A stretch of 64,000 bases of DNA from Flavihumibacter petaseus NBRC 106054 (GTDB lineage: Bacteria; Bacteroidota; Bacteroidia; Chitinophagales; Chitinophagaceae), in NCBI RefSeq assembly GCF_000974785.1, contig NZ_BBWV01000004.1, positions 248,001-312,000 on the forward strand, in the 5' to 3' direction. Numbering within the stretch: the first letter of the stretch is position 1; each line of letters begins with the position of its first letter. Position numbers and translations under genes: made by a program. Shown piece by piece: positions 34,946 through 44,888 of this stretch. The notes beneath the pieces are model-generated. The model was not told the DNA's origin, did not search any database, and saw nothing but the letters and a program-made list of their open reading frames with translations.

Positions 34946-36751
34946 ATGAAAATTTTATTACACTACCTTAAGCCATATAAATGGCTGGTATTCATTACGC
35001 TGCTTCTCGCAGCCATCAATACGGGCTTTAGTCTGATTGACCCGATTATTTTCGGCAGGATGACCAAAATTGCCTTTGATTACAAGAATTATAAGGAGGC
35101 GGGAAACCTTGTCGGGTTCAGAAATGCAGTACTCTGGCTGTTGCTCCTTTCAATTTCCGTAGCAATGGTAAGCCGGATAGCCAAAGCCTTCCAGGACTAT
35201 TTCTTTAATGTCATTACCCAGAAATTTGGTGCAAAGGTGTTCACCGATGGCCTTAAACACGCTATGAAACTACCGTTTCATGAGTTTGAGGATCAGCGCA
35301 GCGGTGAAACGCTGAGCGTATTGCAAAAAGTAGAAACGGACACGGAAAAGTTTATCTCCAATTTTATCAATGTATTATTTGGAGTGCTGATCGGGATTGT
35401 GTTTGTATCGATCTACGCCTTTTCACTGCACTGGTCACTTCCGCTGGTCTATTTCGGCGGAATTATTTTGTTGACCGTTATCACCAATTACCTCAGCAAG
35501 AGAATAAAAAAGATCCAGAAGAACATTGTGGCACAAACCACATCACTGGCGGGAACAACCACTGAATCATTACGCAATATCGAACTGATTAAAAGTCTTG
35601 GCCTCACCAACCAGGAAGTAGAACGGTTGAACAAAAACACCTACAAAATCCTTGGACTGGAGCTGACAAAGGTAAAGCGGGTGCGCAGTCTTAGTTTTGT
35701 ACAGGGTACTGTTGTCAATACCCTCCGCCAGGTAATCATGTTTATACTCATGTGGCTGATCTATCGCGAAAAAATGACTCCGGAGAACCTGGTAACCATG
35801 CAGATCTTTTCCTTTTTCATTTTCAGTCCCCTCCAGGAAATCGGCAATATCCTGCTGTCATACCGCGAAGCAGAAGCTTCTTTGCTAAACTTCCGTAATC
35901 TGATGGATAAAAAACCTGAAGCAAGACCTGAACATCCGGTTTCCATTCCTGAGATCCGCACACTTGCTTTCAACGAGGTGAGCTTCCATCATAAAACTGC
36001 TCCGCAGCCTGCGATCAACAGGATCAGTTTTCAGGTGCGTAAAGGAGAGACTATTGCCTTTGTGGGACCATCAGGAGCCGGCAAAACCACCCTGGTTAAA
36101 TTACTGGTTGGCCTTTACCGGCCGCAACAGGGCGGCATTGTTTATAATGGTGTCAATGAAAATGAAATTGATTATGAAGACCTGCGCAAGCAGATCGGGT
36201 TCGTCACCCAGGATACCCAGTTATTCAGTGGAACAATCCGTGAAAATCTACTTTTTGTAAATCCTGGGGCCGGCGATGACGCATTGTATGATGCACTACA
36301 CAAGGCAAGTGCCGATAACCTGATTGCCCGTGCTTCCAATGGGGTGGATACCATGATCGGAGAAGGTGGCCTTAAACTGAGTGGCGGTGAAAAACAAAGG
36401 CTATCCATTGCACGTTCCCTGCTCAGGCATCCCCGGCTGCTGATCTTTGATGAAGCTACTTCAGCACTAGATTCGATCACTGAGGAAGAAATCACCAGAA
36501 CTATCCGGAGTATTTCCGCACAGCGGGAACAGATCACAGTACTCATCGCCCACAGGCTGTCTACCATCATGCATGCCGACAGAATTTATGTGCTTGAAAA
36601 AGGTGAGATCGTTGAAACAGGCACCCATGACTCGTTGCTTGCGGAAAAAGGGCTGTATTTTGCGATGTGGCGGCAACAGATCGGAGAAAGGAAAACGACA
36701 GCAATGCCCGTTACGCCTGTCCTTTCGGAGCAACCGGTTTCTTCCAATTAA
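34946..36751 (+). CDS. ABC exporter, fused permease and ATPase (MsbA type)
   Basis: A 601-residue half-transporter with six membrane helices in the first 330 residues and one nucleotide-binding domain. Walker A is VGPSGAGKTTL near residue 373, Q-loop IGFVTQDTQLFSGTIREN, signature LSGGEKQRLSIARSLL, Walker B LLIFDEATSALD and H-loop IAHRLSTI. It should work as a homodimer exporting lipid, peptide or drug. The substrate cannot be deduced. It stands alone between two minus-strand genes and ends three bases before the kinase stop. Confidence 0.93.
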   Translation: MKILLHYLKPYKWLVFITLLLAAINTGFSLIDPIIFGRMTKIAFDYKNYKEAGNLVGFRNAVLWLLLLSISVAMVSRIAKAFQDYFFNVITQKFGAKVFTDGLKHAMKLPFHEFEDQRSGETLSVLQKVETDTEKFISNFINVLFGVLIGIVFVSIYAFSLHWSLPLVYFGGIILLTVITNYLSKRIKKIQKNIVAQTTSLAGTTTESLRNIELIKSLGLTNQEVERLNKNTYKILGLELTKVKRVRSLSFVQGTVVNTLRQVIMFILMWLIYREKMTPENLVTMQIFSFFIFSPLQEIGNILLSYREAEASLLNFRNLMDKKPEARPEHPVSIPEIRTLAFNEVSFHHKTAPQPAINRISFQVRKGETIAFVGPSGAGKTTLVKLLVGLYRPQQGGIVYNGVNENEIDYEDLRKQIGFVTQDTQLFSGTIRENLLFVNPGAGDDALYDALHKASADNLIARASNGVDTMIGEGGLKLSGGEKQRLSIARSLLRHPRLLIFDEATSALDSITEEEITRTIRSISAQREQITVLIAHRLSTIMHADRIYVLEKGEIVETGTHDSLLAEKGLYFAMWRQQIGERKTTAMPVTPVLSEQPVSSN

Positions 36752-36754
36752 ACA

Positions 36755-38584
36755 TCAGTGAGCAAGCCTTACTGTAAAAGTGCTGCCAACCCCTGGAACA
36801 GAGGTCAGGCTGACGGAGCCATTTAATTCACTCACCAGCCGTTTAACAATGCTGAGCCCAAGGCCGGTTGAATATTCACCGCCGGTAGGCCGGGAACTAA
36901 GCGTGCCGTATTTCGTAAAAAGACGGCTCTGATCTTCTTCTGAAATGCCAGGGCCTTCATCCGTCACGGCAATTTCAAACGCATCGGGAAAAGCACTCAG
37001 ACTTACCAGCACAGTCGTTGACGGTGCCGAAAATTTTATGGCATTGGAAAGGAGATTGTCCATAATCCTGCGCAGCAATTCCTGGTCAGTTAACAAATAA
37101 TGTTCGCCGGGGTCTTTCTGAAATTCAACACTGATCTCTTTAGCCTGTGCTATCTTCCGCTGGCTGTTGCAAACATGTTCCAGGAATGCACCGAGATTGA
37201 TCTCCTCCAGTTCCAGCTGATCTTTGCCGGTACCTTTCTTTTCAATCTCAAGGATATGGCGGATCAACCGCTCACCGCTGAGCGCTGAATCTTTGATATT
37301 GGACAGGGCCGTAAGCTGATTTGCAGCAAGATCCCGCTCAAGCAGCTGACTCCACATCTGGATACTCGCAAAAGGGGTACTCAGGTCATGAGAAACAATA
37401 CTGAGCAATGAATTTTTCTCCTGGTTGAGTGCCAGTAGTTTTTCCTTCTGACGATTGATTACCTGATTGGTCTCTTTTAATTTCCGGTTGGAACGGCGGT
37501 AGATCAACAGGAATGTACCAATAAGTATCCCTATCACAACAGCCGCCAGCATCATGTAACTGAGATACCGGCTTCTCAGTTTCTCCTGTTGAACGGTTGC
37601 CATCAGCAGCCTGTTCTGCTTATCACGCTCGCTGGAATGATAGCGTTCCTGCATTTCAGCGATATTCCTGTTACTCTCCTCATTTACAAGCGCAGTATCC
37701 AGCTGATACCATTGCTTTTGAAACTGGTAAGCTTTCTTGTATTGCCCCAGCCGCTCGTAAAGCTTTGCCATCAGTGAATAACTGTCTGCCTCCTTGCTTT
37801 TACTTTCCAGCTGCATGGAAAGTCTCAATGAGCCTTCAGTATAATAAACGGCTGAATCATATTGCTTCAATTCAATAAAACAGTCACCAATGTTGAGGTA
37901 ATCGATCCACAGATCCGCAGGTGTTGCGCCATCAGAATGCCTGGACATATTCATCTGAAAATACCCCAGCGCCTTCTCAAACTCTTTGCGTTTGAAGTAA
38001 ACATTCCCCGTATTGTTATAAATAAAACTGAGCGCCTTTGTTTGTTTGTATTTATCAGACATGCTTCTTGCAACGATCAGGTAATGCAATGCACTATCCG
38101 TACGGTTCAGGATGTTGTAGATGGCGCCCATATTACTGTAACCGGAAATGATGGAAGCGATCTCTCCCCGTTTTTCTGTCAGTTTCAGACATTCGAGGTA
38201 TACCTGTTTTGCCTTCTCAGGTTGTTTGATTTCAGTGTAAATAATTGCCAGGTCACTTAATGCAGAAATCTCATATTCCGCGTAACCGCCGTCACGTGCA
38301 AGTTTCAAACCGGCCAGCTGATACCGGATGGCTTCGTCATAATTCCCGGAAAGATCACTGTGTAAACCTCTCAGACGAAGGCCGAGAATTTTCCCCGGTG
38401 CAAAATGTAAAGATTCCGCCTGTTTTTCAATATAGGTGGCATTGACTAGGAAAGAATCAAGCTTGTCTTCTGAGAAATCAACCGTGCGGTCGTATAAACG
38501 TTTAAGATAAATGGTGTCCACCGCCTGCGCCCAACTACGGGCCAGGCCTGAAAGGGAAAGAATTATAATCAGGACATACTTCAA
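36755..38584 (-). CDS. TPR-sensor histidine kinase
   Basis: A 609-residue kinase. A signal peptide leads to about six TPR-like helical repeats (residues 60-300; for example ISGYSNMGAIYNILNRTDSA, FIYNNTGNVYFKRKEFEKAL), then a coiled coil, one membrane helix at 340-362, HisKA with His399 in LLSIVSHDLSTPFASIQMW, and HATPase with DNLLSNAIKFSA, DEGPGIS and GLGLSIVKRLV. The periplasmic TPR sensor is a common Bacteroidota design. It directly follows the response regulator gene with no intergenic base, so the two form a pair. Confidence 0.92.
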   Translation of the reverse strand: MKYVLIIILSLSGLARSWAQAVDTIYLKRLYDRTVDFSEDKLDSFLVNATYIEKQAESLHFAPGKILGLRLRGLHSDLSGNYDEAIRYQLAGLKLARDGGYAEYEISALSDLAIIYTEIKQPEKAKQVYLECLKLTEKRGEIASIISGYSNMGAIYNILNRTDSALHYLIVARSMSDKYKQTKALSFIYNNTGNVYFKRKEFEKALGYFQMNMSRHSDGATPADLWIDYLNIGDCFIELKQYDSAVYYTEGSLRLSMQLESKSKEADSYSLMAKLYERLGQYKKAYQFQKQWYQLDTALVNEESNRNIAEMQERYHSSERDKQNRLLMATVQQEKLRSRYLSYMMLAAVVIGILIGTFLLIYRRSNRKLKETNQVINRQKEKLLALNQEKNSLLSIVSHDLSTPFASIQMWSQLLERDLAANQLTALSNIKDSALSGERLIRHILEIEKKGTGKDQLELEEINLGAFLEHVCNSQRKIAQAKEISVEFQKDPGEHYLLTDQELLRRIMDNLLSNAIKFSAPSTTVLVSLSAFPDAFEIAVTDEGPGISEEDQSRLFTKYGTLSSRPTGGEYSTGLGLSIVKRLVSELNGSVSLTSVPGVGSTFTVRLAH

Positions 38585-39229
38585 TCAGTCAATTAGGTTA
38601 TTCCTGATGGCAAACTTAACCAGGCCAACAGTGTTCTGAACACCGAGTTTGGCAATAAGATTCTTCCGATGTGTCTCCACCGTGCTGATGCTCAGGAATA
38701 GTTTTTGCGCAATTTCAGCATTGCTGAATTCCTTACAAACCAGTTTCAGTACTTCTACTTCCCGCTTGGAAAGTATTTCATTCACTTTTCGGTCTTCTAT
38801 CGTCAGGGTATTCCGGAATTCGCCCTCGCTCAGGATATCAATTTCCTTACTGAAATACTGACCGCCAGCCGCTACAGCATCAATCGCTTTTACCAGCTCG
38901 TCAACACTGGCGTTTTTCAGAATATAACCCTGAACCTGATACTTCAGCAACTTGTGAACATAACGGGTTCCCCTGATCAGCGTCAGGTAGATCACCTTTT
39001 GCTGCGGCCTGATGGTGCGGATTTTTTTTATAAGATCTTCTTCCTCCATGTCTGGAAGATTAACATCAAGCAAAAGTATATCCTCGGGCGAAAGTTGCGG
39101 TAAACGCAACAGCAGATCGCTGGCATTTGAACTCGTTCCAGTTACTTCAACTGCTGTTTGCCTTTGCAGCAACAATGAAAGCCCTTCGAGATACATCTCG
39201 TGATCATCGGTAATATACACCCTGGTCAT
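38585..39229 (-). CDS. LuxR/NarL-family response regulator
   Basis: A 214-residue regulator partnered with the TPR kinase. The receiver has acidic Asp8-Asp9, the phosphoacceptor Asp55 in ILLLDVNLPD, and Lys near 105 (YILKNAS). The C-terminal HTH domain starts LSKREVEVLKLVCKEFSNAE, with SISTVETHRKNLIAKLG as recognition part. It is the first gene of the operon. Targets are unknown. Confidence 0.94.
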   Translation of the reverse strand: MTRVYITDDHEMYLEGLSLLLQRQTAVEVTGTSSNASDLLLRLPQLSPEDILLLDVNLPDMEEEDLIKKIRTIRPQQKVIYLTLIRGTRYVHKLLKYQVQGYILKNASVDELVKAIDAVAAGGQYFSKEIDILSEGEFRNTLTIEDRKVNEILSKREVEVLKLVCKEFSNAEIAQKLFLSISTVETHRKNLIAKLGVQNTVGLVKFAIRNNLID

Positions 39230-39324
39230 ACGTCACATTACGATTTGTTATGGAAATTTTCCTGTTGATTGTACGAAGCTTACAAAGAAACTATTTTTTA
39301 ATGTTTAATCACAGGATTTAAGAC

Positions 39325-39354
39325 AAAAAAGAAGCCGCATCCTCAGATGCGGCT
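39325..39354 (-). terminator. Rho-independent terminator of the thiolase gene
   Basis: On the minus strand AGCCGCATC pairs with GATGCGGCT over nine bases with a four-base loop, followed after two bases by a T run (A at 39325-39330). It lies 35 bases past the thiolase stop and upstream of the regulator operon, insulating the two. Confidence 0.85.
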
Positions 39355-39388
39355 ATAATGTACATTAATATGACTTATTTCCTATATA

Positions 39389-40564
39389 TCATATACTTTC
39401 GATAATTCCGGCTATTCCTTGTCCCCCGCCCACACAGGCTGTAACCATGCCGTATTTCTTACCGAGACGCTTTAAATCAGTCAGTACCTGTATCGTCAGC
39501 TTCGCCCCGGTACATCCCAGGGGGTGGCCAAGCGCGATCGCTCCACCGTTTACGTTCACCTTATCTGCGTCAAGGCCAGCCTCACGGATAACCGCCAGGG
39601 TCTGGGAAGCAAATGCCTCATTCAGTTCGACCAGGTCAATCTGAGACAGATTCATTCCAACCTGCTTCAGGGCTTTAGGGATGGCTGCCACCGGCCCTAT
39701 TCCCATAATACGGGGATGCACACCCGCACTGGAACTGCTAACCAACCGTCCGATAGGTTCCAATCCCAGTTCCTTCACCATACTTTCGCTCATAACCACA
39801 ACGAAAGCTGCACCGTCGCTGGTTTGTGATGAGTTTCCGGCAGTAACGGTACCACCGGCAGCAAATGCCGGCTTCAGTTTCCCCAGGGCATCCAGGCTGG
39901 TGTCTGCCCTTGGTCCCTCATCGGTATCCACCGTGAAACTCTTTTGTTGTTTCTTTCCCTTTTCGTCCAGAAAAACCTGCTGAACCTGGATAGGCAAAAT
40001 CCCCGGTCTGAAATGACCAGCCTGTATGGCCGCTAGCGCTTTCTGGTGGCTGTTATAGGAATAGGCATCCTGGGCGTCCCGCGAAATGCCGAACTCCCTG
40101 GATACCGCTTCAGCGGTAAGCCCCATACTCAAATAATAATCCGGTGATTCCACTGCCACACTGTATGCCGGTACCGGTTTCCAGCCTGCAGTGGGTACCA
40201 TGCTCATACTTTCCGTTCCTCCCGCAATGATGCAGTCGGCCTGCCCACTCCTGATCTTGGCGGTTGCAATGGCAATGGTTTCCAGCCCGCTGGCACAATA
40301 ACGGTTTACCGTCATGCCCGCCACGCCAATCCCAAGCGCCCTCACCGAGATCATTCTCCCGATCTGCAACCCCTGCTCCGCTTCGGGTACTGCATTGCCT
40401 ACAATTAGGTCATCCACCCTGGAAGGATCAAGACCCGGAACAGATTGCACCAGACCCTTTATCAGATCCACTGCCAGATCATCCGGCCTGACAAAACGGA
40501 AACCACCTCGTTTCGATTTGGTAACGGCTGTTCTGAAACCCGCTACGATATACGCTTCTTGCAT
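39389..40564 (-). CDS. fadA: Acetyl-CoA C-acyltransferase (thiolase)
   Basis: A 391-residue thiolase that cleaves 3-ketoacyl-CoA in beta-oxidation, or condenses acetyl-CoA. The nucleophile Cys lies in [13 protein letters not shown] near residue 89, the His in [15 protein letters not shown], and the second Cys in [13 protein letters not shown]. Starting at MQEAYIVAG matches the family; the open frame extends 17 codons upstream through an inverted repeat. FadA is the likelier identity because of [13 protein letters not shown] and overall size, but AtoB-like use cannot be excluded. No fadB-type gene adjoins it. Confidence 0.88.
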   Translation of the reverse strand: MQEAYIVAGFRTAVTKSKRGGFRFVRPDDLAVDLIKGLVQSVPGLDPSRVDDLIVGNAVPEAEQGLQIGRMISVRALGIGVAGMTVNRYCASGLETIAIATAKIRSGQADCIIAGGTESMSMVPTAGWKPVPAYSVAVESPDYYLSMGLTAEAVSREFGISRDAQDAYSYNSHQKALAAIQAGHFRPGILPIQVQQVFLDEKGKKQQKSFTVDTDEGPRADTSLDALGKLKPAFAAGGTVTAGNSSQTSDGAAFVVVMSESMVKELGLEPIGRLVSSSSAGVHPRIMGIGPVAAIPKALKQVGMNLSQIDLVELNEAFASQTLAVIREAGLDADKVNVNGGAIALGHPLGCTGAKLTIQVLTDLKRLGKKYGMVTACVGGGQGIAGIIESI

Positions 40565-40586
40565 AATTCCTGATTGTCCTGTGAAA

Positions 40587-40606
40587 AAAGTTGCATAGAC
40601 AACTTT
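40587..40606. promoter_or_regulatory. Perfect 7-bp inverted repeat upstream of the thiolase gene
   Basis: AAAGTTG (40587-40593) and CAACTTT (40600-40606) are exact reverse complements six bases apart, 22 bases ahead of the thiolase ATG. On the minus strand the right arm runs into six T, so it could be an attenuator-like hairpin or a repressor site. Function is inference. Confidence 0.4.
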
Positions 40607-40665
40607 ATTACTCAAATTTACATTATCCCCTTAGCCTGTAAAATATTTTTTCGAAATTGCGCTGG

Positions 40666-41742
40666 ATGTATCGATTAATACGCAACCTCCTTTTTCGCTT
40701 TCCCACAGAACCGGTACACTATTTTTCCATGAACAGCCTGCAGGCTGCCTGCCGGGTTCCCGGTATCAGGAAACAAATAGCCCGTCAGTTTCAGCCTAAA
40801 GGCAATCTGGCCAGGGAAGTATTTGGGTTGACCTTCAGTAATCCGGTCGGCCTGGGCGCTGGCTTTGACAAAAACGCCCGGTGGCTCACGGAGCTGGAGG
40901 CACTGGGATTTGGATCAATAGAAATAGGAACGGTTACGCCGCGTCCCCAGTCAGGCAATGACAAACCACGGTTATTCCGCCTGCCCAAAGACCAGGCACT
41001 GATCAACAGGATGGGATTCAACAATGAAGGCGTAAAAGTGATCGCAGAAAGATTGCGGCGATGGAATGTTACCCGCCCGGATCCGATGCCCGGCAGGGAG
41101 AAGCTGATTGTGGGAGGAAACATTGGGAAAAACAAAGTGACGCCTAACGAAGATGCCTGGAAAGACTATGAAACCTGCTTCAGGGAACTTTTTGAGGTAG
41201 TGGATTACTTTGTGGTGAACGTGAGTTCTCCCAACACACCAGGACTAAGAGAACTTCAGGAGAAAGACGCCCTGCACAAAATTCTGTCGCATCTTCAAAC
41301 CATCAATCATCAGCAACCAAAAGCAAAACCACTGTTGCTGAAGATCGCGCCCGACCTTACCAGTCAGCAGGTGGATGACGTGATTGCACTTGCTTTTGAC
41401 TGTGCCCTGGATGGCCTTGTAGCGGCCAACACTACTATTGACAGGTCGGGTTTACGCACACCATCAGCCACTATTGAAAATATTGGTGCGGGTGGGCTTA
41501 GTGGTGCGCCATTGCGGAGCCGCTCCACCGATCTTGTCCGGTATATCACTGAAAAAAGCGGCGGCAGGATTCCGATCATTGCCAGCGGTGGCATTTTTAC
41601 GGCTGATGATGCCCGTGAAAAATTAGCAGCTGGTGCAAGTCTGGTACAGGTCTGGACAGGTTTTATATATGAAGGGCCCGCTGTTGTAAAGAATATCTGT
41701 GATGGCATGCAACCCGGCGGTGGTCATTCTTTATCTAATTAA
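40666..41742 (+). CDS. pyrD: Quinone-dependent dihydroorotate dehydrogenase
   Basis: Class 2 enzyme oxidising dihydroorotate with menaquinone as acceptor, 358 residues. An N-terminal membrane-associating helix region (MYRLIRNLLFRFPTEPVHYF) marks class 2. FMN-barrel motifs are NPVGLGAGFDKNARW, GSIEIGTVTPRPQSGN, NRMGFNNEG, VNVSSPNTPGLRELQ with the catalytic Ser, LLKIAPDL, and IIASGGIFTADDA. The ATG at 40666 is chosen over an in-frame TTG three codons earlier. Confidence 0.96.
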   Translation: MYRLIRNLLFRFPTEPVHYFSMNSLQAACRVPGIRKQIARQFQPKGNLAREVFGLTFSNPVGLGAGFDKNARWLTELEALGFGSIEIGTVTPRPQSGNDKPRLFRLPKDQALINRMGFNNEGVKVIAERLRRWNVTRPDPMPGREKLIVGGNIGKNKVTPNEDAWKDYETCFRELFEVVDYFVVNVSSPNTPGLRELQEKDALHKILSHLQTINHQQPKAKPLLLKIAPDLTSQQVDDVIALAFDCALDGLVAANTTIDRSGLRTPSATIENIGAGGLSGAPLRSRSTDLVRYITEKSGGRIPIIASGGIFTADDAREKLAAGASLVQVWTGFIYEGPAVVKNICDGMQPGGGHSLSN

Positions 41743-41754
41743 CTTTCATTGCTC

Positions 41755-42558
41755 ATGGAACACTTATTTACCAGCGAAAGCATTATCAGTTTTCTTATCC
41801 TTGTTGTACTTGAAGTTGTATTGGGAATAGATAACGTCATTTTCGTTTCTATCATCATGAACCGGCTGCCCAGACCGGAGGACCAGAAAAAGGCCCGCCG
41901 GTTCTGGATGATAGCAGGCATCATCATGCGAAGCCTGATGTTGCTCGGCCTTACCTGGTTGCTGTCCCAGAAAGGTAAATCCCTCTTCACCATTGGCGAA
42001 AAAGGCTTTGACCTGGCCAGCCTGGTTATGCTGGGAGGTGGATTGTTCCTCATTTACAAATCCGTAAAAGAGATCCACCATAAACTTGAGGGCGATGATG
42101 AAGACTCGTCGTCAACCGCGGGTGCAGGGCTTTCACTGGGTAAGGCGATGGCGCAGATCCTGGTGCTGGACGCGGTATTTTCATTTGACAGTATTATCAC
42201 CGCCGGCGGTACCGCAAAACACGTTGAAATCATGATTGCTGCCGTGGTGATTGCAATGATCATCATGTTCATGTTCAGTCCGAAGATCTCTTCATTCATA
42301 CATCAGCATCCAACGCTGAAGATGCTCGCATTGAGTTTCCTGGTGATGATCGGGCTTAGCCTGGTAATAGAGGGATGGGATACTGAAGCAGCGCATGAAC
42401 TGCACCTGAAGAACTATATCTACTTCGGCATGGCATTCTCCTTCGCAGTGGAGCTGTTAAATATGCTGATGATGAAAAAACGCAAAGGCAAACCCGTACA
42501 ACTGCATGAGCCTGTTTTGAGCACCCGAAAGGCCGGAGAAGACGACCAGGCACATTAA
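41755..42558 (+). CDS. TerC family membrane protein
   Basis: A 267-residue protein with about seven membrane helices. TerC signatures are VLEVVLGIDNVIFVS in the first helix and VLDAVFSFDSIITAGG in the middle, each with a membrane-embedded acidic pair likely to bind metal ions. Relatives act in manganese efflux or tellurite resistance and in metalation of exported enzymes. It begins 12 bases after pyrD, so it may share its transcript. A TTG two codons upstream is less likely as a start. Confidence 0.92.
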   Translation: MEHLFTSESIISFLILVVLEVVLGIDNVIFVSIIMNRLPRPEDQKKARRFWMIAGIIMRSLMLLGLTWLLSQKGKSLFTIGEKGFDLASLVMLGGGLFLIYKSVKEIHHKLEGDDEDSSSTAGAGLSLGKAMAQILVLDAVFSFDSIITAGGTAKHVEIMIAAVVIAMIIMFMFSPKISSFIHQHPTLKMLALSFLVMIGLSLVIEGWDTEAAHELHLKNYIYFGMAFSFAVELLNMLMMKKRKGKPVQLHEPVLSTRKAGEDDQAH

Positions 42559-42571
42559 TCGGAAATATCTT

Positions 42572-43273
42572 CTAGTGAACGCAAAGGAGTGTTGCGCCTA
42601 CCATACCGGCAGTTTCTGTGCGTAGCCTTGTTTCGCCCAATTTGACAGGAATGAAATTATGCCGGATAGCGAGGTCAGCTTCTTCCTGTGAAAAATCTCC
42701 CTCCGGACCAATCAGCAGCAGTTGTTCACCGGTTGATGCGGCTAGCTCGCGCAGCGCTATTTTGGGTGTATCAAGGCAATGCGCAATGTACTTGCGGTCA
42801 TGTCCGGCCGATGCCACATGTGCGTCAAATTTTACCGGGCCCAGCAACCTGGTCAGCCACACCTGCTGGCTTTGTAACATGGCACTGATAAGGATCTGCT
42901 GAAGCCGGTCAATCCGGATATGCTGCTTTTCCGTCCGCTGGCATTGCAACAGAACAATATTTCCAACGCCGATTTCAACGGCTTTCTCGAGGAACCACTC
43001 GAGCCTGGACACATTCTTAAGAAGGGAGATGCCAATGGTAACCCGGTTAGCAGGCAAGGGCGTAAAAACGGAAGAGAGCACCCTGACTACCGCCTTTTTT
43101 TTGTGCGGATCAATGATAACTGCAGTTTGAAGATTGCCTTTTCCATCTGTTACCTGCAGTTCTTCACCAGCTGTCATACGCAATACGCTGATAGCATGCC
43201 TCGAGTTCTGTTCATCCAGCTGGATTTCGGATTCCGGCAAAGGACCTTCAACGTAAAAAAAAGGGAGTGACAT
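42572..43273 (-). CDS. rsmE: 16S rRNA (uracil-1498 N3)-methyltransferase
   Basis: A 233-residue SPOUT-class enzyme methylating U1498 of 16S rRNA. An N-terminal PUA-like domain (QLDEQNSRHAISVLRMTAGE, VTDGKGNLQTAVI) precedes the knot, seen as LLIGPEGDFSQEEADLA and LGETRLRTETAGMVGATLL. The stop is 13 bases from the convergent terC stop. It starts two bases after dnaB on the same strand. Confidence 0.95.
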   Translation of the reverse strand: MSLPFFYVEGPLPESEIQLDEQNSRHAISVLRMTAGEELQVTDGKGNLQTAVIIDPHKKKAVVRVLSSVFTPLPANRVTIGISLLKNVSRLEWFLEKAVEIGVGNIVLLQCQRTEKQHIRIDRLQQILISAMLQSQQVWLTRLLGPVKFDAHVASAGHDRKYIAHCLDTPKIALRELAASTGEQLLLIGPEGDFSQEEADLAIRHNFIPVKLGETRLRTETAGMVGATLLCVH

Positions 43274-43275
43274 TA

Positions 43276-44829
43276 TCAGAATGGCGTTTCGTCGTCATCA
43301 AATGAAACGTCATTCATCCTGCTGCCGATCTGGCGATACCCGCCGGCATCACCACCTGCAGACGAGGGCCCGATTGGTTTCCAGTTAGCTGCCGGTGCTG
43401 GTCCCTCAGCCCCGTCTATACCTTCATCCACGAATTTCTGAATATGCAATTGAGCCCTCAGCTTAATGGTTTCCAGAGAACCGTTACGGTGTTTTGCGAT
43501 CCTGACGTGTGTTTCACCCTTTACACTTTCGCCGTGTTCGTTGGCATTCACGTCATAATACTCCGGACGGTAAATAAACATTACCATGTCCGCATCCTGT
43601 TCAATAGCGCCGGATTCCCGGAGGTCACTCAGCTGTGGCATCTTATTGCCCTCCTTACGGGTTTCAACCGCACGGCTTAATTGTGACAGGGCAATGATTG
43701 GCACTTCCAGTTCCTTTGCGAGTTGTTTCAAAGACCTCGAGATCTGTGAGATCTCCTGTTCCCGGTTGGTATTGCCACCCGCACCGCTCATCAGCTGGAG
43801 GTAATCGATAATGATCAGGCCCAGGTCATGTTTATTTTTCAGACGACGACATTTCGCCCTCAATTCAAATATGTTCAGTGCAGCCGTATCATCAATAAAT
43901 ATCTTGGCTTCAGAAAGCCGCTGAATGCCTTTGGCATAAAGCTGCTTCATTTCGTACTCTTCAAGTTTGCCCCTGCTGATCTTTTCCAGCCATATTTCAC
44001 TTTCCGCAGAAAGAATACGCTGAACCAGCTGCCCCGCACTCATCTCAAGGCTGAACACCGCTACCGCAGTTGCCTTTGTCGGATGCAGGGCTGCATTCCT
44101 GGCCAGGTTAAGGGCAAAGGCTGTTTTACCCACGGCAGGACGGGCAGCCAGGATGATCAGGTCGGTTTTCTGCCATCCGTAAGTAACTTTGTCAATACTT
44201 GGGAAACCAGACGGAACGCCGGAAATGTCCTCCGTCTGATTGCGCAGGTCTTCAATACGCTGAACCGCCTGAACCAGCACGGAATCAATGGAATTATAGT
44301 CTTTCCGAAGGTGATTGTTGGTAATTTCAAACAGTTTGCTTTCGGCAGCGTCCAGCAGGTCGAAAACATCCGTTGAATCTTCATATGCGTCACCGATCAC
44401 TTCGCCGCTGATGCGAATCAGCTCACGCTGGATGAATTTCTGAAGAATGATCCTTCCATGGGCTTCAATATTGGCCGAAGAAACAACCGAATTGGTCAGC
44501 TTGGTAACATAATAAGGGCCTCCCACCATTTCAAGCTCCTCCCTCTTCCGCAACTCCTCCACCACTGTCAGGATATCAATCGGCTGACTTTTTTGAGAAA
44601 GCGACTGCATGGCTTTAAAAATGCGTTGGTGGGCATCCACGTAAAAACATTCAGGCTTCAGAATCTCAATCACAGTGTCAAATGCACTTTTCTCCAACAT
44701 AATCGCTCCCAGAACAGCCTCCTCCAGGTCTTTCGCCTGAGGAGGAACCTTTCCGTAAACCATCGTTGTCAGATCAATTGAGCCTTTCCGTCTGTTTTTC
44801 CGGTCTTTGTTAATATTAGTAAGGTCCAT
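43276..44829 (-). CDS. dnaB: Replicative DNA helicase DnaB
   Basis: Ring helicase of the replication fork, 517 residues. The N-terminal primase-contact domain starts KVPPQAKDLEEAVLGAIMLE, a linker follows, and the RecA-like domain has Walker A ARPAVGKTAFALN, VAVFSLEMSAGQLVQRILS, Walker B LIIIDYLQLM and the arginine finger region SDLRESGAIEQDADMVMFIY. No intein is present. A Gly/Ala-rich tail closes it. Two palindromes lie upstream. rsmE follows immediately. Confidence 0.97.
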   Translation of the reverse strand: MDLTNINKDRKNRRKGSIDLTTMVYGKVPPQAKDLEEAVLGAIMLEKSAFDTVIEILKPECFYVDAHQRIFKAMQSLSQKSQPIDILTVVEELRKREELEMVGGPYYVTKLTNSVVSSANIEAHGRIILQKFIQRELIRISGEVIGDAYEDSTDVFDLLDAAESKLFEITNNHLRKDYNSIDSVLVQAVQRIEDLRNQTEDISGVPSGFPSIDKVTYGWQKTDLIILAARPAVGKTAFALNLARNAALHPTKATAVAVFSLEMSAGQLVQRILSAESEIWLEKISRGKLEEYEMKQLYAKGIQRLSEAKIFIDDTAALNIFELRAKCRRLKNKHDLGLIIIDYLQLMSGAGGNTNREQEISQISRSLKQLAKELEVPIIALSQLSRAVETRKEGNKMPQLSDLRESGAIEQDADMVMFIYRPEYYDVNANEHGESVKGETHVRIAKHRNGSLETIKLRAQLHIQKFVDEGIDGAEGPAPAANWKPIGPSSAGGDAGGYRQIGSRMNDVSFDDDETPF

Positions 44830-44864
44830 TATATATTACCGTAACATGAAGGAATCGTGAATCA

Positions 44865-44876
44865 GGTGTTAACACC
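44865..44876. promoter_or_regulatory. 12-bp perfect palindrome upstream of dnaB
   Basis: GGTGTTAACACC reads the same on both strands. It lies 36 bases upstream of the dnaB ATG, twelve bases from a second palindrome. With no loop it resembles a protein site more than an RNA hairpin. Confidence 0.45.
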
Positions 44877-44888
44877 CGGCTACAGGAC

